Source: Ariolimax columbianus (lineage: Eukaryota; Mollusca; Gastropoda; Stylommatophora; Arionidae). From it: a stretch of DNA of 64,000 bases. Of the stretch, positions 34,067 through 46,115 are shown piece by piece. Made by a program: the position numbers and the translations under genes. The notes beneath the pieces are model-generated. The model worked only from the letters and a program-made list of their open reading frames with translations, made no database searches and had not been told where the DNA came from. The stretch spans positions 65,482,436 to 65,546,435 of the forward strand of contig JAVGWX010000009.1 in the NCBI GenBank assembly GCA_036924085.1, written 5' to 3'. Position 1 is the stretch's first letter. Every line of letters begins with the position of its first letter.

Positions 34067-34709
34067 GTACTCCTTCTGCACGATGCTCTCGCCGTAGTCA
34101 CAGCGCTAAAAAGCCAGAAAAACACTGAGCTCAATGACTTAAGAGCAGCACTCTGCAAACTGTGCCAGCAGTCCGCACCAAAAAGGGTAGTGGTTCAGTG
34201 GGTCCCATCACACTGCAACATCCAATGCAACGAGGAGGCAGACAGACTGGCTAAAGAAGGTGCAAGACTACCACAAACAGATACTAGTATGACGTACGAA
34301 GAGTCAAAACGGCTTATTAAAGCCAGATACATGACCAAATGGGAAACCGAACATACTGGTTACACCAAAAACGATGCCTATTACCAGTTGAACAGAAGAG
34401 AGCATGTCGTTGTCTTCAGACTTCGCACTGGCCACAATAGACTGAGGTACCACCTATTCAACAAATTGAAGATAGGTTGTACCGACGAATGCCCGTGCGG
34501 TACTGGTAAAATGACCGCTGAACATCTGCTGCAGAACTGCCTGACATACGAGGATCAGAGAGAGCAGATGTGGCCATTACCAGTGGAACTGCAAGACAAG
34601 CTCTATGGCAGTGTCGACAGCCTCAGGATGACCGCCGCTTTTTTCGAAAAAATAATGGTTACTGTCTGACTGCGTACGAAGAAGAAGAAGAAGTACTCCT
34701 TCTGTACGA
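34067..34709 (+). mobile_element. I/Nimb-like LINE D, 5'-truncated, 17-bp TSD
   Basis: A 609-bp insertion (34084-34692) is flanked by 'gtactccttctgcacga' at 34067-34083 and the same with one change at 34693-34709. It encodes the RNase H end 'VVQWVPSHCNIQCNEEADRL', then 'FRLRTGHNRLRYHLFNKLKI', 'CPCGTGKMTAEHLLQNC' and a stop at 34667. The 3' end is 'actgcgtacgaagaagaag'. The frame 34190-34669 is intact, but it is only the C-terminal third of RNase H plus the tail. It is not an independent gene. Confidence 0.93.
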
Positions 34710-35202
34710 GACTCCTCAGAAGCTTGTTACTATAAGGATTGAAGTGTCAGTCCTCATCTGGTTAACTAGACTATTGTAACCAGCCCGTTTGCAGGAAGTC
34801 CTTCGCAGATTGAGGTGGAGTATTGATCAGTGTATTTCACATGGACCTAATTGTTTTTCTTGCTTCCATCTAAGGATGTTGGAAAAGGTGATTGCATAAT
34901 GGTTGTGTATTCTACTAGCAACCTCATCATGCAAAACCGTTGACTACAGACACCTCTACTGCAACGGCACACATCGTTCTTGGGCGCATGCTCCAGTACG
35001 TGTGAGCTGCAGTGGTGACCGTTGTCTTCAATATAAATGGTGATATGCAGCAGACAATATATGATGATGATGATGATGATAGTGATGATGATTTGTCTCC
35101 CAGTGAAGGATTAGACCAAATCAACAGATTTCCCATTTACAAAAAGCCTGTATTCAAACAATCGGCATCACTAACTCTATGGAGATAGCAATAATAACAT
35201 TC
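34710..35202. other. No gene; short GAT run
   Basis: (gat)n at 35060-35095; otherwise nothing recognised. Confidence 0.4.
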
Positions 35203-35742
35203 CTATCTCAGTCTTCTATATCTCAGTCTTCTATATCTCAGTCTTCTATATCTCAGTCTTCTATATCTCAGTCTTCTATATCTCAGTCTTCTATATCTCA
35301 GTCTTCTATATCTCAGTCTTCTATATCTCAGTCTTCTATATCTCAGTCTTTTATATCTCAGTCTTCTATATCTCAGTCTTCTATATCTCAGTCTTCTATA
35401 TCTCAGTCTTCTATATCTCAGTCTTCTATATCTCAGTCTTCTATATCTCAGTCTTCTATATCTCAGTCTTCTATATCTCAGTCTTCTATATCTCAGTCTT
35501 CTATATCTCAGTCTTCTATATCTCAGTCTTCTATATCTCAGTCTTCTATATCTCAGTCTTCTATATCTCAGTCTTCTATATCTCAGTCTTCTATATCTCA
35601 GTCTTCTATATCTCAGTCTTCTATATATCAGTCTTCTATTTCTCAGTCTTCTATATCTCAGTCTTCTATATCTCAGTCTTCTATATCTCAGTCTTCTATA
35701 TCTCAGTCTTCTATATCTCAGTCTTCTATAGATATATTCAAA
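35203..35742. repeat. 15-bp array 'tctcagtcttctata', 36 nearly identical units
   Basis: Only three single-base variants are visible in 540 bp (near 35350, 35628 and 35640), so it is very homogeneous. The period is a multiple of three, giving a SQSSI-repeat frame on plus and a RRLRY-repeat frame on minus, neither with other support. Confidence 0.98.
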
Positions 35743-36145
35743 TTGACGCCTGAAAGCGTGCGAAGAAGAAGAAGAAGAAGAAGAAGAAGGAGGAGGAGGG
35801 GGAGGTGGAGGGGAGAGGGGGAGGTGGAGGGGGGAGGGAGAGGAAGAAGAAGAAGAAAAAAACCAGAAAAAGAAAAAGCAGCAGAAGAAGAAAAAGAAGA
35901 AAAAGAAAATAACCAGAAAAAGAAAAAGCAGCAGAAGAAGAAGAAGAAAAAAACAAGAAAAGGAAAAAGCAGAAGAAGAAGAAGAAGAAAAAAACCAGAA
36001 AAAGAACAAGCAACAGAAGAAGAAGAAGAAGAAGGTCAGAGAAGAAGGAGGAGGAGGAGGAAGAAGAAGAAGAAGAAGAAGAAGAAAAAGAAGACGACGA
36101 AGAAAAAGAAGAAGAAGAAGAAGAAGACGAAGACGACAATTTGCA
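35743..36145 (+). repeat. LINE 3' tail grown into a ~380-bp purine tract
   Basis: The start 'ttcaaattgacgcctgaaag' plus 'cgtgcgaagaagaag' resembles the 3' end of LINE A ('ttcaagttgtctgacagcg' plus 'tacgaagaagaag'). After it (GAA)n, (GGAGG)n and (AAAAG)n purine sequence continues to 36139 with almost no pyrimidines on the plus strand. Open frames (Lys/Arg/Glu or Ser/Phe/Leu rich) are compositional. Confidence 0.75.
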
Positions 36146-36729
36146 GTGTTAGTTTCAGCATCAGTAGTTTTACATTCTGGGTCTGCTAGGTCTATGCAGC
36201 CCCCACATTAGTCGCGTTGTGCAACGACATTTTTTTAAAGGAGCATGGACCATATCATGTACAACCAGTGTAGCATCCGTGTTGAGATACATGATACACG
36301 AATTGAGCCTTCAGTATCCACACCCTTCTCCATATACCGAGAGCGACTGATCACCTATGGGTGTACCCGTGGTGCATTAAGTCGGTTATTAAGAGCAGTA
36401 CAGAACACGCATAGGAAAATGAATATCTCGGAGTTGGAAGGAGGGACGTTCTCGTATCATCACGTTTCTTCTCACCCTCTCACATTGTCTTTGCCTCAGG
36501 CCTTCCTCTTTGTCCTGGCTGTTGACACATGGCGCATCAAGGATCTTGTCCGACATGTCGTCCCTTCTTGTCTCACATTTTGGCTTGCTTGCAAGTATCG
36601 TTGATTGACGTATCTTAAACCTTTCTCGTCAGATAACGTCCGGGTTTGTTCAGGGAACTGATCGCCCCATTCACTTTCTTGTCTGATGGGGCAAGCGACC
36701 ATCGCAACGACATATACATTAAACAATCT
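36146..36729. other. No gene recognised
   Basis: An open frame at 36245-36604 shows no recognised domain. I do not support it as a gene. Confidence 0.35.
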
Positions 36730-36973
36730 TGATTTTGCTTTCACCTTAATTCTCCATTCTCCAAAGGCGGTGTGCGTTGCACTGTGTTTTTATTTTGCGC
36801 CTGTCGGCCGAATGCGTCCGATGTCGGTATTCATTTTATGTAAAGGTCTGCTTCCTCCTGCATTTTCTAAAGGTTTGCTTCCCCGAGGTAACGGTCGGTG
36901 CTGCGATTGAGAGCGAACCCAGCACTTTGGGATTTTGAGCCGTCTCACTTAACCACTAGCCCACGCCGTCCCC
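36730..36973 (-). mobile_element. SINE1 copy
   Basis: In element orientation: 'ggggacggcgtgggctagtgg', a B-box position changed to 'gggttcgctctc', then 'gcaaacctttagaaaatgca' and 'gccgacaggcgcaaaataaa'. The A-rich 3' end is degenerate. Confidence 0.88.
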
Positions 36974-37064
36974 TATTTAATGGTAATACTACGGTACTAG
37001 TCTTTAGTCCGTGTGCATGGCTGGTTGCCTTATTGGAGCGCAAATAATATCACTACTGTGCTCT

Positions 37065-37412
37065 ACTGAGCCTCCGATGGCGTGGCTGCATCAGCGGAGT
37101 GGATGTCTCTACTGAAACAGGCCTCCACCCAATCTCATAAACACTTGGACCGGCGTCGAGTCACCTTGTTCGGCCATGTTCTACAGCTGGATCAGGAAAC
37201 TCTTGAACACTACACAGGTCCTTCTTCAGCGCCAAACGTCTTCCCCCGACCGGCTGGATGCGCAGAAGAGACCACCCCTGAACAGTATGGCTCCAGCAAG
37301 TAGCGATCTCCACCTCCGCCCTGGACGACGCCTGGAATCACGCCACAAATGTGGGTCATTGATGTGGCCACCCAACGTAACGGGCCTCAGGCGCCTAAGC
37401 GAACATTAATTA
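37065..37412 (+). mobile_element. LINE RT C-terminal remnant
   Basis: The first frame has 'LDRRRVTLFGHVLQLDQETL' (R.TLFGH.ARLD block). In other frames are remnants of the 'RPPGRP' linker and a final 'DDAWN.A...W..DVATLR' block (37320-37395). Frameshifts between blocks indicate a dead copy. Confidence 0.7.
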
Positions 37413-37789
37413 TTATTATTTGAACATACTTGCTCTTAATTGTATTACTGTTTCTCTTTCTTGTTCCCCGATATGCCTGCCTATTTCAGAGTCTGTTATG
37501 TGGTGAATATTATGTGGTGTGTAGTATGTTTTGTTAGTGGTCGTTTATAGTACTTCTATCCAGTATATACATAATTCACTTCAGAATATCCCCGGGGAGT
37601 GGGGTGGGGCTGGGGTGATAACACCACTGTAACGTTCCGAGCTTGTTGTAATGAGCAACCAAACAATTGTGTGAATGCGGGCTAGGAACCTCGCTATGTA
37701 AAACATTTGTCGTTAGATCCATCATTTCAATTGTTCGGATACACTTTTACTGTCGACAACCCAGCTGTATTGGCAGCCGTATACTTCAC
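37413..37789. other. No gene recognised
   Basis: Unique-looking, no feature supported. Confidence 0.35.
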
Positions 37790-37799
37790 CTGGAACGAG

Positions 37800-39468
37800 C
37801 CAGGTAGTAATGATATGCCAGTAGCCTGTTCTCCCGGTACTCTCTTCTCCCAGTAGCCTGATCTATAAATAGCCTCTTCTCCCAGTAGCCTGTTCTCCAA
37901 ATAGCCTCTTCTCCCAGTAGCCTGTTCTCCCGGTACTCTCTTCTCCCAGTAGCCTATTCCCCCGGTACTCTCTTCTCCCAGTAGCCTGTTCTCCCAGTAC
38001 TCTCTTCTCCCAGTAGCCTGTTCTCCAAATAGCCTCATGTTCCAGTAGCCTGTTCTTCCAGTAGCCTGTTCTCCCGGTACTCTGTTCTCCCAGTAGCCCG
38101 TTCTCCAAATAGCCTCTTCTCCCAGTGGCCTGTTCTCCAAATAGCCTCTTCTTCCAGTAGCCTGTTCTCCCGGTACTCTGTTCTCCAAATAGCCTCTTCT
38201 TCCAGTAGCCTGTTCTCCCGGTACTCTGTTCTCCAAATAGCCTCTTCTCCCAGTAGCCTGTTCTTCAAATAGCCTGTTCTCCCAGTAGCATGTTCTCCAA
38301 ATAGCCTGTTCTCCCATTAGCATGTTCTCCAAATAGCCTGTTCTCCCAGTAGCATGTTCTCCAAATAGCCTGTTCTCCTAGTAGCCTGTTCTCCAAATAG
38401 CCTCTTCTCCCAGTAGCCTGTTCTCCAAATAGCCTGTTCTCCCAGTAGCATGTTCTCCAAATAGCCTGTTCTCCTAGTAGCATGTTCTCCAAATAGCCTC
38501 TTCTCCCAGTAGCCTGTTCTCCAAATAGCCTGTTCTCCCAGTAGCATGTTCTCCAAATAGCCTGTTCTCCTAGTAGCCTGTTCTCCAAATAGCCTCTTCT
38601 CCCAGTAGCCTGTTCTCCAAATAGCCTGTTCTCCCAGTAGCATGTTCTCCAAATAGCCTCTTCTCCCAGTAGCCTGTTCTCCAAATAGCCTCTTCTCCCA
38701 GTAGCCTGTTCTCCAAATAGCCTCTTCTCACAGTAGCATGTTCTCCAAATAGCCTCTTCTCCCAGTAGCCTGTTCTCCAAATAGCCTCTTCTCCCAGTAG
38801 CCTGTTCTCCAAATAGCCTCTTATTCCAGTAGTCTGTTTTCCAAATAGCCTCTTCTCCCAGTAGCCTGTTTTCCAAATAGCCTCTTCTCCCAGTAGCATG
38901 TTCTCCAAATAGCCTCTTCTCCCAGTAGCCTGTTCTCCAAATAGCCTCTTCTCCCAGTAGCCTGTTCTCCATATAGCCTCTTCTCCCAGTAGCCTGCTCT
39001 CCCGGTACTCTGTTCTCCCAGTAGCATGTTCTCCAAATAGCCTCTTCTTCCAGTAGCCTGTTCTCCAAATAGCCTCTTCTCCCAGTAGCCTGTTCTCCAA
39101 ATAGCCTCTTCTTCCAGTAGCCTGTTCTCCAAATAGCCTCTTCTTCCAGTAGCCTGTTCTCCCGGTACTCTGTTCTCCCAGTAGCCTGTTCTCCAAATAG
39201 CCTTTTCTCCCAGTAGCCTGTTCTCCAAATAGCCTCTTCTCCAAGTAGCCTGTTCTTCGTGTAGACTTCTATCCCAGTAGCCAGTTCTCCTAGTAGCCTG
39301 TTCTCCGTGTAGACTTCTATCCCAGTAGCCTGTTCTCCTAGTAGCCTGTTCTCCGTGTAGACTTCTATCCCAGTAGCCTGTTCTCCTAGTAGCCTGTTCT
39401 CCGTGTAGACTTCTATCCCAGTAGCCTGTTCTCCTAGTAGCCTGTTCTCCAAGTAACATGTTCTCCTC
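37800..39468. repeat. 16-bp minisatellite (mostly 32-bp dimers), ~1.7 kb
   Basis: Basic unit 'tagcctgttctcccag' alternates with 'tagcctcttctccaaa'. A 'ccggtactctgttctccc' variant and, near 39250-39440, a 'gtgtagacttctatcccagt' block of four copies occur. Stops are absent on the minus strand, so its three frames are open for up to 395 codons. I treat these as artefacts. Confidence 0.95.
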
Positions 39469-40380
39469 CATTTCTATATCCAAAAACACGCACTCTTACT
39501 CGCCACCAGTAGTATGTTCTTTCTTAAGCTCATAGAACACACAATCCGCATGCTGCATATTCTCCCTTATTTCATACGCCTGGAACCCACTACCCTGCCG
39601 ATATCGCTCATGAGACTAGTAAAACATAGACATTGTACTGTCCCACCACAGGGTACGGGCAGTCTATAATTTCAATCAGTTGGCCGCCAGAATTGCCACA
39701 AATTGGTATCAGTCATACTGCAAGAACTGAATATCAAACTGACCATTTGTGTCGTCACCTGTACTCTGTATATCAGATTGGGGATTTATCTAATTACTCT
39801 AACTATCAAATTGGTACCATCGCTGATTCCCATGCTTTCCGTATTAAAGTGGAGATACGCGCCCCATACCCCTGGTATAAATATCGTTTATTTATAAATG
39901 ATTTGGTATGCATGTGACACGCTCGGTTCGATAATCTTTGTCACGCAATACAAACGTGTTGTATATATAATTTCCATAGCGAGGTCAAAGTTCCAACTGC
40001 GGTCAAATGCAATATCGTCGAATATTGTTATCAGCGAAACATGGATTCTGTTTGTACCAGGAAATTCGATGTGGTAAATCTTGTCGGGTTCACTATACGT
40101 CATATCTGAAAGAATTGTTGGAGGATGAAATCAGAATATACGATGACAATAAAGATGCTCTTCGCTAGCTGGTATTGGCAGTTTTCAAATTTATCCGTTG
40201 TTTTTGCGATAAGCCTGGAAGAGTAGATATTGTGGTCATCTCATTCCTGTTTTGTTTATGATGACGACGAAAATAAGTAAAGATGACAATGTAAATAAGT
40301 AAAGATGACAATTATTTGGAGATATGAAAATTTCTCTACGATAAGGTGGAACACGCCATCAAATGTATGATTGTTTAGAG
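39469..40380. other. No gene recognised
   Basis: Nothing beyond short open frames without family resemblance. A 24-bp direct repeat 'aataagtaaagatgacaat' lies at 40272-40312. Confidence 0.4.
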
Positions 40381-40384
40381 GTTG

Positions 40385-40588
40385 ACGTAAATTTTCTAAT
40401 ACGTAGCCATACCGTTTCAAACGATTAGGTTTAGCCATACCATTTCAAACGATTAGGTTTAGCCATACCGTTTCAAACGATTAGGGTTTAGCCATACCGT
40501 TTCAAACTATTAGGGTTTAGCCATACCGTTTCAAACGATTAGGGTTTAGCCATACCGTTTCAAACGATTAGGTTTAGCCATGCTACTA
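40385..40588. repeat. 29/30-bp minisatellite, 7 units
   Basis: Units 'agccataccgtttcaaacga' followed by 'ttaggttt' or 'ttagggttt'. Confidence 0.93.
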
Positions 40589-40890
40589 AAACAGAGAAAG
40601 GCATTAGCGGTTAGAATGTTTAAGAAAACTAATCCTGCTTGTCTGATGGACTGCATTGTGTGATAAAACTGCACATGCATTGGCAGGGTGCAACTCCACA
40701 TAGACAGAAGGACGGGAATCGACGGTGAAATGCGCAGAACATGCGCTGTAGTTACTCTGCATATACCTGCCGTTCGTCTGTCTGGTTTAGACAAGTGGAC
40801 CAGGAGCATGTTCATGCTATGTTGATCGGGTTGACGGATCACTCGTCAATCTTGAAAGGCAGCTCGTATTGAAGAAAGAAAACCGATTTC
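40589..40890. other. No gene recognised
   Basis: Nothing supported. Confidence 0.3.
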
Positions 40891-40892
40891 AA

Positions 40893-41015
40893 ATTAGGCT
40901 TCATGCTGAAGTCGGATGCACTGGGCCGACAGGCGCAAAATAAAAACCAGAGTGCAACGCACACCGCCTTGGGGATTAGAGAAATAAGGCGAACGCAACA
41001 TTTTTTTTTTTTAAA
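40893..41015 (+). mobile_element. SINE1 copy, 5'-truncated
   Basis: Only the 3' half is present: 'catgctgaagtcggatgcac', 'gccgacaggcgcaaaataaa', 'aagcgaacgcaac' and a T-rich end. The tRNA-like head is missing. Confidence 0.88.
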
Positions 41016-41436
41016 TTGGCTTGACAGTCATGTTGGACAGTTTTATTAGGAGATACAACTCTGACTACAATCAACTCGATGCCGTGAAAGTATGTTTATA
41101 ACAGCCAGCGGCAAGGAAACCCGTTCCAAAGACATGCGTGGTAAATCCGGATATACCGATCGTCCTGGCGCAGAACAAGGTACAGCGTTAGCCGTTTTAT
41201 AAAAACAGCCACACATATGATTTAGTTGAAGTCATTGACCTGGAAATCTGAAGGCGAACGAGAAAGAAGATGACATCACCTTTTGCCTTTGCGATGAGAT
41301 ATTTGTCCATTAACTACACCAGGATATATGCTTATAGCTTACAAACTTACGATATATGAGGCAGATAGCTGCAAACCGTCGAGGCACATCAGGTCTTGGG
41401 AGAGTTAACCCAATTTCAAAGATTGACGGACAGCAA
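41016..41436. other. No gene recognised
   Basis: Nothing supported. Confidence 0.3.
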
Positions 41437-41692
41437 ATGTAACGACTATAACCTCGCTGATATTACAGCTCGTCTCTAAACTCTGACACAACATATACCA
41501 CGTTGAGCCGAACCAACCGTGCAACGACTATAACCTTGCTGCTATTACAGCTCGTCTCTAAACTCTGACACAACATATACCACGTTGAGCCGAACCAATC
41601 GTGCAACGACAATATAACCTTGCTGATATTTCAGCTCGTCTCTAAACTCTGACACAACATATACCACGTTGAGGCGAACCAACCAGGCAGTA
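41437..41692. repeat. ~82-bp tandem repeat, three copies
   Basis: Copies start near 41437, 41520 and 41603, each with 'attacagctcgtctctaaac' (last copy 'atttcag') and 'cataccacgttga' words. Confidence 0.93.
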
Positions 41693-42332
41693 TATATTTT
41701 TGTTTTGTTGCTTAGATGTTTGCCTCACTAGTTTCTACTGGCGGAGGCGCGCCATTTTCCACCCCAGACCGTAGTCCATTGGGCGATATCAGGACGCATA
41801 AACCAGTGCTTGGATGCATATGTGCGTCTGTATGTACCTATGCTAGGTTTGTGCGCCCTCAGAAGCTAGCCCAACCAAAGTGCAATGGAAGGGCCTCACC
41901 ATGAGGGCGCGTGTGAAAGTTGTGCAAGAGTGTGACTGTAGGACAGTCAAATGAAACAGAGTGAGGTAAGAGAAGAGAGCGAAGAGTGGCCCCCAGGGTG
42001 AGATCCAGCAGGCAGTATATGAAGATATCATGGTAACTTTTAAGCAACAACACAAGCAACACGCGAGCAATATAGAAGCACCGAACAATCGAGGCAGATC
42101 AGATTAACACAAACCGAATGGATTAAGATGCAAAAGGTCAGTTTAACTTAAAAAAATGATTAATCTGATCCCTTGCTATAGAACGACAAGTCGACGAACG
42201 ATCACCAGTTTCTAATCTAATTCTAAGCAGAATTCGAAACAAAATGAATGTTAACTTATTCACTGCGAAATATTAATGCGCCAGCAGTTGGACATGGTGG
42301 TAGTCGAACGACGCAACGAGCCTATAATCCTA
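41693..42332. other. No gene recognised
   Basis: Small open frames on both strands (41716-41904, 42088-41843) lack recognisable domains. Confidence 0.35.
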
Positions 42333-42334
42333 CT

Positions 42335-42464
42335 TGAACATTATTATTATTGTTATTATTAATAATATTTTTATTATTATTTTTATTGTTATAACTATTA
42401 TTATTATTATTTTTTTAAATTATTATTATTACTGTTTTTATTATTATTATTATTATTATAGGCA
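42335..42464. repeat. ATT trinucleotide microsatellite
   Basis: Imperfect (att)n, AT only. Confidence 0.95.
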
Positions 42465-43184
42465 CTTTAATTTCTGCAATGTAAAACTACCGGTAGAACG
42501 TAGAGTCACACGTATACGTGTACGTTCATGTGTACATTCATGTTTGACAGCTGTTCAAGCCAATCTATCAGCTTTATTGCATTGTAAAACGTTTTGTGAT
42601 CTCATATGTCGGCACTACGGAGTGAATCAGTTAAATGAATCGTAGATACAGAACAACTGTAATTGAGTTTGTACAAGAGATATGATTATTTCGTACAGGG
42701 ATACGATTTGTTCATGTGGATATTATTTTCTATTTCTGTGGTTCGGGTATCTTTGCTTTGCTATTTTATCTTATTATCGTATTCACTGGTAATAAAAATC
42801 ACCCTATTTGCCCGGCCAAGAACGCGAAATTTATCTTATTGAGTAACAGGTAACTCTTTGCAGGAAATCAGAAAACAAATGATCTGATTGTCGAACTTGG
42901 TTCCGGCGTCGATCAAGTATTTACTCTCGATACGTGTACCGATCGGACCCACTTGACCCACGAGCGCCGACCCATTGCATGTTATACTGCTTTTGTTTAC
43001 GTAAACTTACAAAGTAGAGACAACAATCGCATTTGAATTGTTTCTTCCACTAGATAACGAGTTTGCACTCTTTCTTTCTTCATCTGTTTTGTGTGTCCAA
43101 ACATGGGGGTGGGGTGGATGGTTCCGCAGTTCTGACAGTGATGGACAATTCAGAGATGGTGTTGTGCTGTTTTCACTTGTCCGT
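42465..43184. other. No gene recognised
   Basis: Nothing supported. Confidence 0.35.
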
Positions 43185-43492
43185 CACAGTGTTTGTAGTG
43201 TGGGGTATCGTCGGTGGTAACGCTGTGTAGGTGATTGTAGTGTGGGGTATGGTCGGTGGTAACGCTGTGTAGGTGATTGTAGTGTGGGATATCCTCGGTG
43301 GTAACGCTGTGTAGGTGTTTGTAGTGTGGGATATCCTCGGTGGTAACGCTGTGTAGGTGTTTGTAGTGTGGGATATCCTCGGTGGTAACGCTGTGTAGGT
43401 GTTTGTAGTGTGGGATATCGTCGGTGGTAACGCTGTGAAGGTGTTTGTAATGTTGGATATCGTCGGTGGTAACGCTGTGTAGGTGTTTTTTT
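43185..43492. repeat. 42-bp minisatellite, 7 units
   Basis: Units 'cgctgtgtaggtgtttgtag' followed by 'tgtgggatatcctcggtggtaa'-type sequence. The period is divisible by three, giving a 14-residue periodic minus frame (QRYHRRYPTLQTPT). Confidence 0.95.
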
Positions 43493-44230
43493 CAACGGCA
43501 CAATTCTTGTTTGGAACTTGACAATTTTACTCTGGTCTCTTTCACGAAAATTGTTGATTCCATCTAATGGTGAAAAGTTTCTGCAAACAACTTTTACAGT
43601 CCTACCTGCAACCTATCGGTCCATTCATTGCTGATTGTACTTGTTGCAGATTATGTTTCTGTAGTTCTTTGATATATGGGGATGATGGTTTGTGGCGTGT
43701 TTGATTATATCTTTTCAAATACATCAGCATTGTCATTGCCTTTGGGTGCCTGTGTGAACGGGCACCTACAGTAGGATGGTCCAGCTCCTATCTGGGGCAA
43801 GTACAGTTTTGAATTAACGATTTTGTGTAAGGATATTCTCTAATACTTAGATCCAGCTGTCGGGGATCTAGATTGTAGGTAGTAAGTGTTTGAAGATGAC
43901 CAGGTGTGTTGGGAGCATTGCCATAATCTTGTAACTCAACAATAGTAAAGACGAGGTAGTATTAAGAATTTGGAAAACATGCACACTCGACAACTGATAA
44001 GTAAGTGTAGTACTACTTTACCCGGATTCGAACCCGGACCTCACTGGTTTTTTTATGTTGTCTGATGTATGTGTTTTCTAAAATCTTCATTTATACTTGC
44101 CTTAGCTATTGTCGTTACTTGCTTCCTTTTAATTAGTCTTGGGGTTTGTATAATTTCGCATATTTTACATCATGTCTTGTTCTTTTTTGTGATTTGTTCC
44201 CAACGAAGAATTTCGGGCGTAACCTGTGTG
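43493..44230. other. No gene; B-box-like tRNA remnant
   Basis: On the minus strand at 44018-44042, 'gtccgggttcgaatccgggt' is a good tRNA T-arm/B-box. The upstream 5' half of a tRNA is not present, so it is a SINE or tRNA fragment only. Confidence 0.4.
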
Positions 44231-44234
44231 TCGT

Positions 44235-45262
44235 TTTGTTGTTGTCTTGGTGTGACCACTGTGTCATTACCTATACATGATTTTGTCTTGGTGTAGCCTC
44301 TGTGCCATTACCTATACATGATTTTGTCTTGGTGTGGCCTCTGTGCCATTACCTATACATGATTTTGTCTTGGTGTGGCCTCTGTGCCATTACCTATACA
44401 TGATTTTGTCTTGGTGTGGCCTCTGTGCCATTACCTATACATGATTTTGTCTTGGTGTGGCCTCTGTGCCATTACCTATACATGATTTTGTCTTGGTGGG
44501 GCCTCTGTGCCATTACCTATACATGATTTTGTCTTGGTGTGGCCTCTGTGCCATTACCTATACATGTTTTTCTCTTGGTGTGACCTCTGTACCATTTCCT
44601 ATACATGATTTTGTCTTGGTATGACCTCTGAGCCGGGACCTATACATGTTTTTGTCTTGGTGTGACCTATGAGCCGTGACTTATACATGTTTTTGTCATG
44701 GTTTGACCTATGTACCATTACCTATAAATGGTTTTGTCTTGGTGTGACCTCTGAACCATTACCTATACATGTTTTTGTCTTTGTGTGACCTCTGAGCCGT
44801 GGCCTATACATGTTTTTGTCTTAGTGTGACCTCTGAGCCGCGGTCTATACATATTTTTTGTCTTTGTGTGATCTCTGAACCGTGGCCTATGCATGTTTTT
44901 GCTTTGGTGTCACCTCTGAGCCGTGACCTAAACATGTTTTTGTCGTGGTGTGACCTCTGTTCCGTGACCTGTGCATGTTTTTGTCTTGGTGTAACCTCTG
45001 TGCCGTGACGTATACATGTTTTTGTCTTTGTGTGACCTCTGTGCGTGAAGTATACATGTTTGTGTCTTTGTGTGACCTCTGTGCCGTGACGTATACATGT
45101 TTTTGTCTTGGTGTGACCTCTGTGCCGTGACGTATACATGTTTTTGTCTTGGTGTGACCTCTGTGCCGTAACGTATACATGTTTTTGTCTTGGTGTGACC
45201 TCTGTGCCGTGACGAATACATGTTTTTGTCTTGGTGTGACCTTTGTGCGGTTACCTATACGC
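44235..45262. repeat. 41-bp minisatellite, ~25 units
   Basis: Units 'gtcttggtgtggcctctgtg' followed by 'ccattacctatacatgatttt'. 44284-44560 is very homogeneous; to the right the units diverge. Confidence 0.96.
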
Positions 45263-45630
45263 GTTTTTATTGTTTGGTAACCCCATGTCAACTGTTAGAT
45301 TGATTGTATCCGCTTAGACGGACAGAGACTTTTAGAGGCCCAGCTGTAGCCCTCAAGCCCACTGTTCCTGTTCACTTATAAACGATAGTCTCCTTCCACT
45401 ACAGCAGAACTATATGGCTACCATCTGCAAACGGCATCCTTTTTGAGAGACTGCACCAGAACACTGTAGTACTTTCACGTTTGTGGTTTCTGTTGTATTT
45501 TGTTTTGCACGATGAGATTACCACCTTCATGCACACCTCTCTTTTTGACCATTTACAAAATTCGTGGAAGTGGGGAGATCCTATTATTTCATCCCATGTT
45601 ACGAGAGTCTTAATCACCCGCTGTTATTAT
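45263..45630. other. No gene recognised
   Basis: Nothing supported. Confidence 0.3.
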
Positions 45631-46115
45631 AACGTACTAGTCCTGACTTCGTTCGTTCCCAATCTCTCGCTACCAAACCCTGAAAACGGCTTAAGTTGCA
45701 GAATGTAGTCCACAGGTAGGAATACGATTTCAGCAAGCATTTTTTGAGTACCTGGTTAGCATTCCCTCTTCGATCCCTTCTCCTTAGCCGGTCTTCTCTG
45801 TTGCAGCCTGTTTACCAGGATCACCGTGTGAATGTGTAGAAGGGTCTTGGCATCTCTGGTTCGCTAACCCTGAAACTAGCAGTCAGCTATGGGTCGTTGA
45901 CCCAGAAGCTAGTAGTCAACTATGGGTCGCTGGCCCTAAAGCTAGTAGTCAGCTATGGGTCGCTGGCCCTAACGCTAACAGTCAGCTATGGGTCGCTGGC
46001 CCTAAAGCTAGCAGTCAGCTATGGTTCGCTGGCCCTGAAGATAGTAGTCAGCTATGGGCTGCTGACTGCTGCAGCTCATGCGCTGCTCAGCATCTTGATC
46101 ACAGAACGTAATAGT
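45631..46115 (-). mobile_element. DR1 retroposon with internal 33-bp expansion
   Basis: The body is 45642-46104, flanked by 'aacgtactagt' (45631-45641) and 'aacgtaatagt' (46105-46115). Compared with the 9427 copy, the segment 'agtcagctatgggtcgctgg' (once in other copies) is present about six times at 45880-46060 with a 33-bp period. That makes this copy ~110 bp longer. A block after 'gtagtccacag' (about 60 bp of the consensus) is deleted. Confidence 0.85.

Noticed and set aside
34190..34669. 159-codon intact frame as a host RNase H-like gene
   Set aside because: It is the truncated C-terminal end of LINE D, bounded by a TSD and a GAA tail, and lacks most of the RNase H fold.
35179..36189. 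SQSSI-repeat plus Lys/Glu-rich frame as a structural protein
   Set aside because: A 15-bp array joined to a polypurine tract; no conserved domain or gene structure.
37727..39489. Glu/Gly/Arg-rich minus-strand frames as proteins
   Set aside because: All minus frames are open only because the 16-bp unit lacks stops on that strand.
40385..40588. TTAGGG within 29/30-bp units as interstitial telomere sequence
   Set aside because: Only one hexamer per unit; no tandem TTAGGG.
44018..44042. tRNA gene on the minus strand
   Set aside because: Only a T-arm/B-box is present; no 5' half.
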